A stretch of DNA of 64,000 bases from Kingella_B sp963529665 (GCA_963529665.1 CAUSAG010000003.1:73286-137285); one strand, 5' to 3'; shown: positions 52,805 to 61,926, counted from the first letter of the stretch. A program made the numbers and translations. The notes: a model not told the origin generated them from the sequence alone.

Positions 52805-53887
52805 ATGCTGTTATGGCTCGCTCGTTTGAGCAACTGGATTTCCGCCCTCAATATTTTCCAATACACCACCTTTCGCGCCGTGATGGCGGCACTCACCGCC
52901 CTAGCGTTTTCGCTGCTGCTCGGGCCGTGGACAATACGCAAGCTCACCGCGCTCAAAGTAGGGCAAGCCGTGCGCAGCGATGGCCCACAAACGCATCTGG
53001 TCAAAAACGGCACGCCCACCATGGGCGGCTCGCTGATTCTCACCTCCATCACCTTCGCCACCCTGCTGTGGGCAAACCTTGCCAACCCCTATATTTGGAC
53101 GCTGCTTGTCGTGCTGCTCGCCACGGGCGCGCTCGGCTTTTATGACGACTGGCGCAAAGTGGTTTACAAAGACCCCAACGGCGTGTCGGCGCGCTTCAAA
53201 ATGGTGTGGCAGTCCACTGTGGCGCTGGGCGCGGGCTTCGCCCTGTTTTATCTCGCCAAAAGCGAAGCCAACAACATTCTTATCGTGCCGTTTTTCAAAC
53301 AAGTCGCCCTGCCCTTGGGCGTGGTCGGCTTTATCGTTTTAACCTACCTCACCATCGTTGGCACATCCAACGCAGTCAATCTTACCGACGGCTTGGATGG
53401 CTTGGCAGCGTTCCCCGTGGTGCTGGTGGCGGGCGGCTTGGGCGTTTTTGCTTATGTAACAGGGCATTATAAATTTGCCGAATACTTGCAACTGCCGTTT
53501 GTGGCGGGGGCAAACGAAGTCGCCATTTTCTGCACCGCCATGTGCGGCGCGTGTTTGGGCTTTTTGTGGTTCAACGCCTACCCCGCGCAAGTGTTTATGG
53601 GCGACGTGGGCGCGTTGGCATTGGGCGCGGCGTTGGGCACAGTTGCCGTGATTATTCGCCAAGAATTTGTGTTGGTGATTATGGGCGGCTTGTTTGTGAT
53701 GGAAGCGATTTCCGTGATGCTGCAAGTGGGCTGGTACAAAAAAACCAAAAAACGCATTTTCCTGATGGCGCCGATTCATCACCACTACGAGCAAAAAGGC
53801 TGGAAAGAAACGCAAGTGGTGGTACGCTTTTGGATTATCACCATTGTGCTGGTGTTGATTGGATTGAGCACGTTGAAGATTAGATGA
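52805..53887 (+). CDS. mraY: Phospho-MurNAc-pentapeptide transferase MraY
   Basis: Makes lipid I. 360 residues with about 10 membrane helices and the family motifs TPTMGGSLI near 60, GFYDDWRKV near 110, NLTDGLDGLA near 190 and PIHHHYEQKGW near 320. CAAGGAAGC gives the ribosome site. In Neisseria, murD and ftsW would follow; here the cluster stops and recG comes next. Confidence 0.97.
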   Translation: MLLWLARLSNWISALNIFQYTTFRAVMAALTALAFSLLLGPWTIRKLTALKVGQAVRSDGPQTHLVKNGTPTMGGSLILTSITFATLLWANLANPYIWTLLVVLLATGALGFYDDWRKVVYKDPNGVSARFKMVWQSTVALGAGFALFYLAKSEANNILIVPFFKQVALPLGVVGFIVLTYLTIVGTSNAVNLTDGLDGLAAFPVVLVAGGLGVFAYVTGHYKFAEYLQLPFVAGANEVAIFCTAMCGACLGFLWFNAYPAQVFMGDVGALALGAALGTVAVIIRQEFVLVIMGGLFVMEAISVMLQVGWYKKTKKRIFLMAPIHHHYEQKGWKETQVVVRFWIITIVLVLIGLSTLKIR

Positions 53888-53895
53888 TGCGAACA

Positions 53896-53971
53896 GGGGC
53901 AGAGAAATGGCTGCCCTTTTTTGTGCCAAAGGCAGCCTGAAAAGCGTAAATAGGTTTTCAGGCTGCCTTTG
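53896..53971. terminator. Double terminator after mraY
   Basis: First GGGGCAG-loop-CTGCCCTTTTTT at about 53896-53922, then an inverted DUS pair at 53927-53971. Both could stop transcription out of the dcw segment. Confidence 0.75.
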
Positions 53972-54055
53972 GCTTATTTTTTGCCAGAGCAGGCGTTTCG
54001 CCGCCTACCACGAGCAGGGGCAAGCCCCTGCACCCCATGTAGTGCCAACCATTAG

Positions 54056-54168
54056 AGTAGGTCAGGCATTGATGCCCGACAAACACAAATAAACGCCAAC
54101 CAACACCGCCCTATTTATCCGCATCCGCCACACATTTCAAAATGTCGGGCATCAATGTCCGACCTACT
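54056..54168. repeat. 113-bp unit with 26-bp terminal inverted repeats
   Basis: The ends 54056-54081 and 54143-54168 are complementary with two mismatches in 26, built on GGCATTGATGCCCGACA. A separate small hairpin GCAGGGGC-AA-GCCCCTGC lies at 54014-54031. The stretch 53972-54259 has no gene; TATAAT at about 54219 may serve recG. Confidence 0.65.
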
Positions 54169-54259
54169 TTTCAGGCTGCCTTAATCCCGCGCCATTATTC
54201 ATTGCGCCCAAATTTCCCTATAATTAGGCAGCCTGAAAACTCCTTCCGCGCAAACAACC

Positions 54260-56305
54260 ATGCTTCCCGACCTTCGCCAAACCCTAAAACTCACCGACAG
54301 CACCGTGCAAAAGCTGGAAAAACTACACATCCACAACGCATGGGATTTAGCCCTACACCTGCCGCTGCGCTACGAAGACGAAACCCAAATCACGCCGATT
54401 GCCGCCGCGCCCATTGGCGAGATGTGCCAAGTGGAAGGCGAAGTGGTGCTGCAAGAAGTCCAGTTCAAGCCGCGCAAACAGCTTATTGCCCGCATCCGAG
54501 ACAGCGCAGGCGGGCTGCTCAACCTGCGCTTCATCCATTTTTACCCCAGCCAACAGCAGCAGCTTGCTAAAGGGCAACGGGTGCGCGCGTTGGGCGAAAT
54601 CAAACAGGGCTACTACGGCGCGGAGATGATACACCCTAAAATCAAATCGCCCGAAAAAAGCGAGCTCGCCCAAACGCTTACCCCTGTTTACCCCACCACC
54701 AATGGCTTAACCCAGCCCACGCTGCGCAAAGCCATCGCCGCCGCGCTTCAACATCTAGACCTGCGCGAAATCCTGCCCGAAAGTGTGCTGCGCCAATACA
54801 ACCTGCCCACGCTCGCCGACAGCCTGCGCCTGCTGCACAACCCGCCGCCCAGCATCAACTTGGCGCAAATCAGCAATGGTGCGTTGCCCGCATGGCAGCG
54901 GCTCAAATTTGACGAACTGCTGGCGCAACAACTCTCCATGCGCCTAGCCAAGCAAAAACGCCGTTCAGGCAGCCTGAAACCACTGATTGGCAACGGCAGC
55001 TTAACCAATGCGCTGATTGCCCAACTGCCGTTTAGCCTAACCCGCGCCCAACAGCGCGTGTTCAACGAAATCCGCGCCGATTTAGCCCAGCCGCATCCCA
55101 TGCACCGCCTGCTGCAAGGCGACGTGGGCAGCGGCAAAACCATTGTTGCCGCGCTGGCGGCGTTGGTTGCGCTGGAAGACGCAGGCGGTTTTCAGGCTGC
55201 CGTGATGGCGCCCACCGAAATCCTAGCCGAGCAACACTATATCAAGTTCAAACAATGGCTAGAACCGCTGGGCATCAGCGTGGCATGGCTTTCAGGCAGC
55301 CTGAAAAAGCGCGACAAAGACCAAGCCCGCGCCGCGATTGCCGATGGGCGCATCCGCCTTGCCATTGGCACGCACGCGTTGTTTCAAGACGATGTTGTCT
55401 TTCACAATCTTGGGCTGGTGATTGTGGACGAACAGCATCGCTTTGGCGTGGCGCAACGGCTGGCGTTGAAAAACAAAGGGCAAGATGTGCACCAGCTGAT
55501 GATGTCCGCCACGCCCATCCCGCGCACGCTGGCGATGACGTTTTTCGCCGATTTAGAAGTCTCCACCATCGATGAATTGCCACCCAACCGCACGCCGATT
55601 AAAACCAAATTAGTCAATAACCTACGCCGCGCCGAAGTGGAAGGCTTTGTGCTCAACACCTGCCAAAAAGGGCAGCAAGCCTATTGGGTGTGCCCGCTGA
55701 TTGAAGAAAGCGACAGCCTGCAACTGAAAGCCGCCACCGAAACGCTAGCCGAGCTGCAAGCCGCGCTGCCCCAGCTCAAAATCGGCTTGGTGCACGGGCG
55801 CATGAAGCCCGCCGAAAAAGCCGAAATCATGGCGCAATTTGTGGCAGGCAGTCTGAACGTGCTGGTGGCGACCACCGTGATAGAAGTCGGCGTGGACGTG
55901 CCCAACGCCAGCCTGATGGTGATTGAACACGCCGAGCGCATGGGACTGGCGCAGCTGCACCAACTGCGCGGGCGCGTGGGGCGCGGCGCAGCAGAGAGCA
56001 CCTGCGTGTTGCTGTTTGCCGAACCCTTGGGGCAAGTGAGCAAGCAGCGGCTCAAAGTGATTTACGAAAACACCGACGGCTTTGAAATCGCGCGGCAAGA
56101 CCTAGAAATACGCGGCGCGGGCGATTTTCTCGGCGTGCGCCAAAGCGGCGCGATGATGCTGCGCTTTGCCAACTTGGAACAAGATTTAGCGTTGCTGGAA
56201 CATGCGCGCCAGCTTGCCCCGCAGCTGATAGAACAGCAGCCTGAAATCGTGCAAGCGCATTTGGGGCGATGGCTGGGGAGTCGGGAAGGATTTATGGCGG
56301 CGTGA
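54260..56305 (+). CDS. recG: ATP-dependent DNA helicase RecG
   Basis: Reverses stalled forks and branch-migrates Holliday junctions. 681 residues: the wedge OB domain (about 55-160), Walker A GDVGSGKT near 287-294, the DEQH box in IVDEQHRFG near 389, SATPIPRTLAM, and QLRGRVGRG in the second helicase domain. In-frame DUS encode SGSLKPL near 235, GFQAAV near 313 and SGSLKKR near 346. The last two lie in the helicase core and are tolerated there. Confidence 0.97.
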   Translation: MLPDLRQTLKLTDSTVQKLEKLHIHNAWDLALHLPLRYEDETQITPIAAAPIGEMCQVEGEVVLQEVQFKPRKQLIARIRDSAGGLLNLRFIHFYPSQQQQLAKGQRVRALGEIKQGYYGAEMIHPKIKSPEKSELAQTLTPVYPTTNGLTQPTLRKAIAAALQHLDLREILPESVLRQYNLPTLADSLRLLHNPPPSINLAQISNGALPAWQRLKFDELLAQQLSMRLAKQKRRSGSLKPLIGNGSLTNALIAQLPFSLTRAQQRVFNEIRADLAQPHPMHRLLQGDVGSGKTIVAALAALVALEDAGGFQAAVMAPTEILAEQHYIKFKQWLEPLGISVAWLSGSLKKRDKDQARAAIADGRIRLAIGTHALFQDDVVFHNLGLVIVDEQHRFGVAQRLALKNKGQDVHQLMMSATPIPRTLAMTFFADLEVSTIDELPPNRTPIKTKLVNNLRRAEVEGFVLNTCQKGQQAYWVCPLIEESDSLQLKAATETLAELQAALPQLKIGLVHGRMKPAEKAEIMAQFVAGSLNVLVATTVIEVGVDVPNASLMVIEHAERMGLAQLHQLRGRVGRGAAESTCVLLFAEPLGQVSKQRLKVIYENTDGFEIARQDLEIRGAGDFLGVRQSGAMMLRFANLEQDLALLEHARQLAPQLIEQQPEIVQAHLGRWLGSREGFMAA

Positions 56306-56675
56306 GAATGGGTTTGGGGGAGGGGGCGAAGTTGGGATGGGGGTTTTGTTTTCAGGCTGCCTTTGGTGTGAGCGAATGGGGTTTGCAGAGATTGTAGATT
56401 GCGGATTGTGTACAGCGTTCCATACGCGGATAAACGAAACAGCGCAATCAAGCAAAACATAAAACGTGAAAAGGCAGCCTGAAAACGAGTGAAGCGGGTT
56501 TCAACAAAGCTAAAACAGTTTCCCCTTTTCAGGCTGCCAAATGCGTGGCACAAAACACTTTCCCCATCTTGCCCCATCATTCACTCCCCCCACGCAACAC
56601 CCGCACCCAATTAAACACCCAACCTTTGTATCAAAACCATCCACCCCACCCAATCCACAAACTTTCAGGCTACCT
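56306..56675. other. Intergenic region after recG
   Basis: About 370 bases with DUS copies near 56350, 56471 and 56525, a one-base variant (TTTCAGGCTACC) near 56663, and no supported gene. The DUS at 56471 and 56525 form an inverted pair with a long loop. Confidence 0.6.
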
Positions 56676-57188
56676 ATGCCCCGCTACCTCACCCCATCCG
56701 AAATCGCCCTAATCCGCCCCATCTTTCAACACGCGTTGGACTACGCCGCCATCCACATCCACGCACGCCGCTATCTGCCGCTGCAAAACACCCACACCGC
56801 CATGTCGCCCAACGGCAACAGCTATTACCCCCGCGCCTTGTGCTGTGCCAACTTCGCCCACGGCACATGGCAACAGCGCCATCTGTTTATCCACGAATGC
56901 AGCCACATTTGGCAACACCGTCTCGGCTATCCCGTGCGCCGCTGCGGCATTTGCATCGCGCTGCAAGGCGGCTACATTGCTCACCGCGCTTATCGCTATC
57001 AGCATTTGCTCGCCAGTCGGCAAGATTTAGCCCAGTTCAACATGGAGCAGCAAGCGCAAATCATCGCCGATTTTTTCACGCAAAAAATGCAGTATGGACA
57101 CGAAGATGCCGCGCTCAAACGCGTGTTGCAGCGCTTTTTGAGCAATCCTGCCGATGCCAGCCTGCTGCCGCGCAGCATGAAGTTGTAG
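56676..57188 (+). CDS. Small HExxH protein, putative metallopeptidase-like
   Basis: 170 residues. HECSHIWQH at 73-81 has the zinc-binding HExxH form with a further histidine four positions on. The preceding segment NGNSYYPRALCCANFAHGTW and five cysteines are notable. No signal peptide or membrane helix is seen. It resembles small Vgr-associated or DUF4157-like proteins, but the match is weak, so the function is open. The start at 56676 is set by the first ATG after the DUS-like TTTCAGGCTACC. Confidence 0.72.
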   Translation: MPRYLTPSEIALIRPIFQHALDYAAIHIHARRYLPLQNTHTAMSPNGNSYYPRALCCANFAHGTWQQRHLFIHECSHIWQHRLGYPVRRCGICIALQGGYIAHRAYRYQHLLASRQDLAQFNMEQQAQIIADFFTQKMQYGHEDAALKRVLQRFLSNPADASLLPRSMKL

Positions 57189-57304
57189 CGCTTGATCACT
57201 TGCATCCCAACAAAAAACCGAATGCGCGCGTGCATTCGGTTTGGTTTTTTCAGGCTGCCTATGATGTTCATTGCCCCATCGGCAGCCTGAAAATCATCCT
57301 GCCA

Positions 57305-58081
57305 TTAGCGGAACACCATGCCGCCATCGGTCAAAATGGTTTGCCCTGTGATGTAATCCGAATCGGGCGACGATAGGAACGACACCAAGCAAGCCACGTC
57401 TTCAGGCTGCTGCGGACGACCCGCCAAAATGCCAGCGGTAAATTCGTTCCAAGCCTGCTTGGGCTGATAGCCCTTGTGTTGCACAAAGGCAGCATCAATG
57501 CGCTCCCACATCGGCGTGTCGGCAACGCCAGGGCAATAAGCGTTCACGCGGATGTTGTATTGCGCCAATTCTTTGGCGGTGGAATGCGTGAACGAGCGCA
57601 CGGCGTGTTTGGTGGCGCAATACAGGCTGAGCATTTCGTAGGATTCGTGCCCCGCGATGCTGCACGCATTGATGATTTTGCTCACGGTTTTTTGCTTTTT
57701 CATTTGCTCGGCAGCCGCTTGCGTGCCAAAAATCACGCCTTTCACGTTCACCGCCAATACGCGATCAATTTCCTGCTCATCCAGCGCCAAAAACGTGCCC
57801 ACCGATTCCACGCCCGCATTGTTCACCCAAACATCCAAGCGCCCAAACGCTTTAACGGCTTCTTCGGCAAGGCGAAATTGGTCGGCGCGGTTGGCAACGT
57901 TGCCTTGCACCGCAATGTTTTGCCAGCCATTTTGGTCAAACTCGGCTTTGGCGCGGGCAAGATTATCGGCGTTGATGTCGTGCAACACCACGGCAAAACC
58001 ATCTTGCGCCAAGCGGGTGGCGATGCCTTTGCCCAAACCTGCGGCAGAACCTGTTACGACAGCGACTTTTTTATCAGACAT
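57305..58081 (-). CDS. Short-chain dehydrogenase, acetoin/diacetyl reductase-like
   Basis: 258 residues of the classical SDR fold: cofactor loop TGSAAGLG at 10-17, NNAG at 87-90, and catalytic S141, Y154 and K158 (YCATK). The pattern DTPMWERIDAAF is typical of meso-2,3-butanediol or acetoin dehydrogenases. The exact substrate cannot be proven from sequence. It stands alone between DUS-rich spacers. Confidence 0.88.
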   Translation of the reverse strand: MSDKKVAVVTGSAAGLGKGIATRLAQDGFAVVLHDINADNLARAKAEFDQNGWQNIAVQGNVANRADQFRLAEEAVKAFGRLDVWVNNAGVESVGTFLALDEQEIDRVLAVNVKGVIFGTQAAAEQMKKQKTVSKIINACSIAGHESYEMLSLYCATKHAVRSFTHSTAKELAQYNIRVNAYCPGVADTPMWERIDAAFVQHKGYQPKQAWNEFTAGILAGRPQQPEDVACLVSFLSSPDSDYITGQTILTDGGMVFR

Positions 58082-58209
58082 GATAGACCTCTCTTTCGGC
58101 AGCCTGAAAACGGCTGCGCGGTTAGTTGAAAAAGTAAACCATTGTTTCTATTGAGCGCTTGTTGCGACTCGCTTTCAATTATAGCCGTTATGGCATAACA
58201 AGGTAAACC

Positions 58210-58247
58210 AAAGGCAGCCTGAAAATTGGTTTTTCAGGCTGCCTTTG
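58210..58247. terminator. Inverted DUS pair between the SDR gene and miaB
   Basis: AAAGGCAGCCTGAAAA and TTTTTCAGGCTGCCTTT with a 5-base loop. It can terminate miaB transcripts coming from the right. Confidence 0.75.
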
Positions 58248-58325
58248 ATGTGGAGCAGAAAAAACGTGCGAACAAGGCGGCAGGGCGCGAAAAGCGTTTT
58301 CAGGCTGCCTTAACGCGCCATGCCA

Positions 58326-59648
58326 TCAAACCAATTCGCCGCTCAATGAGAAGGTTCGCGCATCGGTAATCTCAATATCCACCATCTCGTTAATCAGCGA
58401 AACATCGCCGTAAAAGTTCACCACGCGGTTGTTCGCGGTACGCGCTTGCAGCTGGTTGGGGTCTTTTTTGGAGATGCCTTCCACCAAGCAGCGCTGCACG
58501 GTGCCGAGCATGGTTTGGTTGATGCGGGCGGTTTCGGCTTCGATGACTTCGTTGAGCGCTTCGAGACGGCGCACTTTTTCTTCGTGCGGCGTGTCGTCAG
58601 GCAGATTGGCGGCTGGCGTACCAGGGCGCGGGCTGTAAATAAACACAAAGCTCAAATCAAAGGCGATGTCTTTCACCAGCTTTAAGGTTTGTTCAAATTC
58701 GCGCTCGGTCTCGCCCGGAAAGCCAACAATAAAATCGCTGCTTAGGCACAAATCGGGGCGAATGGCGCGCAGTTTGCGGATGATGGATTTGTATTCCAGC
58801 GCGGTGTAGCCGCGTTTCATGGCGGAGAGCACGCGGTCGGAGCCGCTTTGGATGGGCAGGTGCAGGTGCGATACGAGCTTGGGCAGGTCGCGGTAGCATT
58901 CGATGATGGCGTCGGTGAATTCGCGCGGGTGGCTGGTGGTGAAGCGCAGGCGTTCGATGCCGGGGATTTCGTGGACGATGCGTAGCAGGGTGGCGAAGTC
59001 GCAGATGCCGCCGTCGTCCATTTCGCCGCGATAGGCGTTGACGTTTTGCCCCAACAGGTTGATTTCTTTCACGCCTTGCTGCGCCAAATTGGCGATTTCG
59101 GTGAGTACGTCGTTCAGCGGGCGCGAAAACTCTTCGCCGCGCGTGTAGGGCACGACGCAGAAGGAGCAGTATTTGGAGCAGCCTTCCATAATGGAAATAA
59201 ACGCGCTGCCGCCGTCCACGCGGGCGGGTGGCAGGTGGTCAAATTTTTCAATTTCGGGGAAGGAAATGTCTACTTGCGATAGCCCTGTGGTTTCTTTATC
59301 CACAATCATTTTGGGCAGGCGGTGCAGGGTTTGCGGCCCGAAGACCACGTCTACATACGGGGCGCGTTTCACAATCGCTTCGCCTTCTTGCGAAGCCACG
59401 CAGCCTGCTACGCCGATGATTACGTTTGGATTTTTTTGCTTGATGGGTTTCACGCGCCCCAAGTCGGAAAAGACTTTTTCTTGCGCTTTTTCGCGCACGG
59501 AACAGGTGTTGAATAGGATGATGTCGGCGTTGTCGGGTTCGGAAACTTGTTCAATGCCGCCGTGTTCTTCGGCGAGTACGGCGAGCATTTTTTCGCTGTC
59601 GTATTCGTTCATTTGGCAGCCGAAGGTGCGGATAAAGACTTTTTTCAT
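58326..59648 (-). CDS. miaB: tRNA methylthiotransferase MiaB
   Basis: Adds the 2-methylthio group to i6A37 in tRNAs reading UNN. 440 residues: the N-terminal domain with three cysteines for the auxiliary cluster (C11, C49 and one near 83), the radical SAM motif CSKYCSFC near 156-163, and a C-terminal TRAM domain (about 375-440). All cluster ligands are present. Confidence 0.96.
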   Translation of the reverse strand: MKKVFIRTFGCQMNEYDSEKMLAVLAEEHGGIEQVSEPDNADIILFNTCSVREKAQEKVFSDLGRVKPIKQKNPNVIIGVAGCVASQEGEAIVKRAPYVDVVFGPQTLHRLPKMIVDKETTGLSQVDISFPEIEKFDHLPPARVDGGSAFISIMEGCSKYCSFCVVPYTRGEEFSRPLNDVLTEIANLAQQGVKEINLLGQNVNAYRGEMDDGGICDFATLLRIVHEIPGIERLRFTTSHPREFTDAIIECYRDLPKLVSHLHLPIQSGSDRVLSAMKRGYTALEYKSIIRKLRAIRPDLCLSSDFIVGFPGETEREFEQTLKLVKDIAFDLSFVFIYSPRPGTPAANLPDDTPHEEKVRRLEALNEVIEAETARINQTMLGTVQRCLVEGISKKDPNQLQARTANNRVVNFYGDVSLINEMVDIEITDARTFSLSGELV

Positions 59649-59744
59649 ATCGGTAGTGTTCTTTCAGGTTGCCCGTAATTGCGGGGCTGATGGATAAAAT
59701 TTTCAGGCTGCCTTTTATTCAAATATAGGCAGCCTGAAAACGGA

Positions 59745-59887
59745 GGTGGTGTCCTAAAAAGTATGCTGCTTGTTTTTTTAGTAATTTAAATTAGCCAAAT
59801 TCCGCTGTTTTAACAGGAAATTTTGTACGATAGAAATGTCGTTATTGGCTTGACGTTTTATGTCAGCATACTTTTTAGGACACCACC
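59745..59887. mobile_element. 143-bp MITE with perfect 24-bp terminal repeats and 8-bp target duplication
   Basis: The ends 59745-59768 and 59864-59887 are perfect inverted repeats starting GGTGGTGTCCTAAAAAGTAT. The flanks carry the direct repeat AAAACGGA at 59737-59744 and 59888-59895. An 8-bp duplication and such ends fit elements of the IS1595/IS1016 type. No open frame of any length lies inside, so it must be moved by a transposase elsewhere. It landed at the edge of a DUS (GCCTGAAAA). The rest of 59649-59946 has no gene. Confidence 0.9.
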
Positions 59888-59946
59888 AAAACGGAAACGG
59901 CGGATTATACGGATTTTTTTGCGAGAATTAAAATCATCGGCAGCTT

Positions 59947-60534
59947 CTAAGCCCAGCGCGACCATTTGCCGTGCACCCTATCGGGATAGATTTGGCGAAA
60001 TTGGGCAAGCCAGTTGGCAAAGTGTTGATTGTTGGGGCGGAAGCTGAAAATGTAATATTTGCCGTTGGCTTGGATATGGATGTCCCAAACATAGCTGTGG
60101 TTGATATTGAGGCTGCTTTTTCCACGCGCGTGATGCGGGCGATGGGGTGGCTGATCATTAGGGCGTGTTGGCAATCAACATTTTAGCGGCTTTTACGCCC
60201 TAAAACGGCATCTGCTGCGTTGAAAATACTCGCCTATGGACAGCATAGGCTCGCATTTTCGCCTTGCATCTACCATTTTATGACGCAAAATCCGCTGCAA
60301 AAGTTGAATGCCAACACGCCCTAGCGTGTTGCCGTTGTAGTGAAAAATCTCGTTGCTGCCAACATAATAGCGCTCGTTGCTCCACACCTTCGCGCGGCTG
60401 ATGGGGCACAAGGTTTCGCCGTTGTGCTGCACGCTGGGCACGCGGCGGATTTGGCGAAATATGATGAAAGAAATCAACAGATTGCCCGCGCATACCATAA
60501 TGCCCACGATAATGCTTACCATGCTTTCAAACAT
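59947..60534 (-). pseudogene. Broken gene for a small membrane protein
   Basis: The 5' part (60534 to 60324) encodes 70 residues starting MFESMVSIIVGIMVCAGNLL with one membrane helix, after a good GGAGT ribosome site. It is then split by an inserted element at 60161-60321. Removing the element and one TA joins HYNGNT-L to MISHPIARITRVE in frame. A second lesion follows: at the run of five T at 60117-60121 one base is missing, and the sense frame continues as SLNINHSYVWDIHIQ to WSRWA and a stop at 59947. The original protein would be about 140 residues. I do not recognise its family. Confidence 0.82.
60161..60321. mobile_element. 161-bp MITE-like element interrupting a gene
   Basis: Terminal inverted repeats of about 37 bases (imperfect) start GGGCGTGTTGGCA at both ends, flanked by a TA duplication (60159-60160 and 60322-60323). 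TA targets are used by IS630 and by some IS5-group elements. The interior has a small inverted repeat (GCCTATGGACAGCATAGGC) and no coding capacity. Confidence 0.85.
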
Positions 60535-60673
60535 AATCACTCCTATAAACAAGAATATTTGCCATTGGTGGCGTTTTTCTTTATATTTTGCCCCGCTTGA
60601 TTTCAGGCTGCCGCAACGCAAAAGGCAGCCTGAAAATTCTTTTTTTCATTGCGTTCACAATAGAAAGACCATC

Positions 60674-61450
60674 ATGGCAGTAATCATCCACACCCCCGAA
60701 GAGATTGAAAAAATGCGCGAGCTGGGCAAATTGGTTGCCGACGCGCTGGATTATATTGGCGATTTTGTGAAACCCGGTATCACCACCAACGAGCTGGATA
60801 AGCTGGTGTACGACTATCATGTGAACGTGCAAGGTGGCTATCCCGCGCCCTTGCATTACGGCAATCCGCCCTATCCCAAATCGTGCTGCACATCGGTGAA
60901 CCATGTGATTTGCCACGGCATCCCCGATGATAAACCCTTGAAAGAAGGCGATATTGTCAACATTGATTTAACCATCAAAAAAGACGGCTTTCACGGCGAC
61001 AGCAGCCGCATGTTTACCGTGGGCAAGGTAAGCCCGCAAGCGCAGCGCCTGATTGATGTTACCCACGAAAGCATGATGGCGGGCATCGCGGCGGTGAAAG
61101 CGGGCGCAACCTTGGGCGATATTGGCTACGCCTGCCAAACCGTTGCCGAGAATGCAGGCTATTCGGTGGTGCAAGAATTTTGCGGACATGGCATCGGGCG
61201 CGATTTCCATTGCGAACCGCAAATTTTGCACTACGGGCGCAAAGGGCAGGGTATGGTGTTACAAGCAGGCATGATTTTCACCATTGAGCCGATGATTAAC
61301 CAAGGCAAACGCCATCTGCGTATTCTGGACGACGGCTGGACGGTGGTAACCAAAGACCGCAAACTTTCAGCGCAATGGGAACACGAAGTATTGGTTACCG
61401 AAACGGGCTGCGAGATTTTGACTATTTCGCCGCGCACAGGCAAAGCGTAA
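60674..61450 (+). CDS. map: Methionine aminopeptidase type I
   Basis: Removes the initiator methionine. 258 residues with the five metal ligands in the usual places: IDLTIKKDGFHGDSS (two Asp), GHGIGRDFH (His), FTIEPM (Glu) and QWEHEVLVT (Glu). ATG at 60674 follows AGAAAGACC. The longer open frame upstream lies over the promoter region of the divergent broken gene and is not used. Confidence 0.96.
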   Translation: MAVIIHTPEEIEKMRELGKLVADALDYIGDFVKPGITTNELDKLVYDYHVNVQGGYPAPLHYGNPPYPKSCCTSVNHVICHGIPDDKPLKEGDIVNIDLTIKKDGFHGDSSRMFTVGKVSPQAQRLIDVTHESMMAGIAAVKAGATLGDIGYACQTVAENAGYSVVQEFCGHGIGRDFHCEPQILHYGRKGQGMVLQAGMIFTIEPMINQGKRHLRILDDGWTVVTKDRKLSAQWEHEVLVTETGCEILTISPRTGKA

Positions 61451-61462
61451 ACCAAATCACCT

Positions 61463-61504
61463 TAGGCAGCCTGAAAACGAGTAAAGCAAGTTTCAGGCTG
61501 CCTT
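61463..61504. terminator. Inverted DUS pair after map
   Basis: TTAGGCAGCCTGAAAACG and TTTCAGGCTGCCTTAA, 13 bases after the map stop codon. Confidence 0.7.
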
Positions 61505-61518
61505 AACGAAAGCCAAAT

Positions 61519-61926
61519 ATGAACATTAGCCAAGCTGCCGCCCAAACGGGCTTATCCGCCAAACAAATCCGCGATTATGAAAAACAAGGCTTGCTGCCGC
61601 CCGCGCCACGCAGCGAAGCAGGCTATCGCCGTTTTTTGCCTGCCGATTTGCAACGGCTGCGCTTTATCGCCCACGCGCGCGAAGTGGGCTTTTCGCTGGC
61701 GCAGATTAAACGCCTGCTGGCGTTGGCAGACGACCCAGAGCGGCATAGCCGCGATGTCAAACAGCTTACAGGCGAACACATCGCCGAGCTCAACCAAAAA
61801 ATCGCCACGCTGCAAACCATGCGCGACACGCTGCAAGCATGGCACAACCAATGCGCGGGCGACGATACTGCGGCGTGTTGTATTTTGGAGGGCATAGGCA
61901 GCCTGAAAATGGAGGAAGTGGGGTAG
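61519..61926 (+). CDS. cueR: Copper-responsive MerR-family regulator CueR
   Basis: 135 residues. An N-terminal MerR helix-turn-helix (NISQAAAQTGLSAKQIRDYEKQGLLPP), a dimerisation helix and the metal loop with C112 and C120, exactly the two Cu(I) ligands of E. coli CueR; residue 77 is serine as in CueR, not the cysteine of divalent-metal MerR proteins. Its target, normally a copA ATPase, is not in the window. A DUS gives the C-terminal GSLKMEE, extending the chain a little past the usual end. Confidence 0.93.
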   Translation: MNISQAAAQTGLSAKQIRDYEKQGLLPPAPRSEAGYRRFLPADLQRLRFIAHAREVGFSLAQIKRLLALADDPERHSRDVKQLTGEHIAELNQKIATLQTMRDTLQAWHNQCAGDDTAACCILEGIGSLKMEEVG

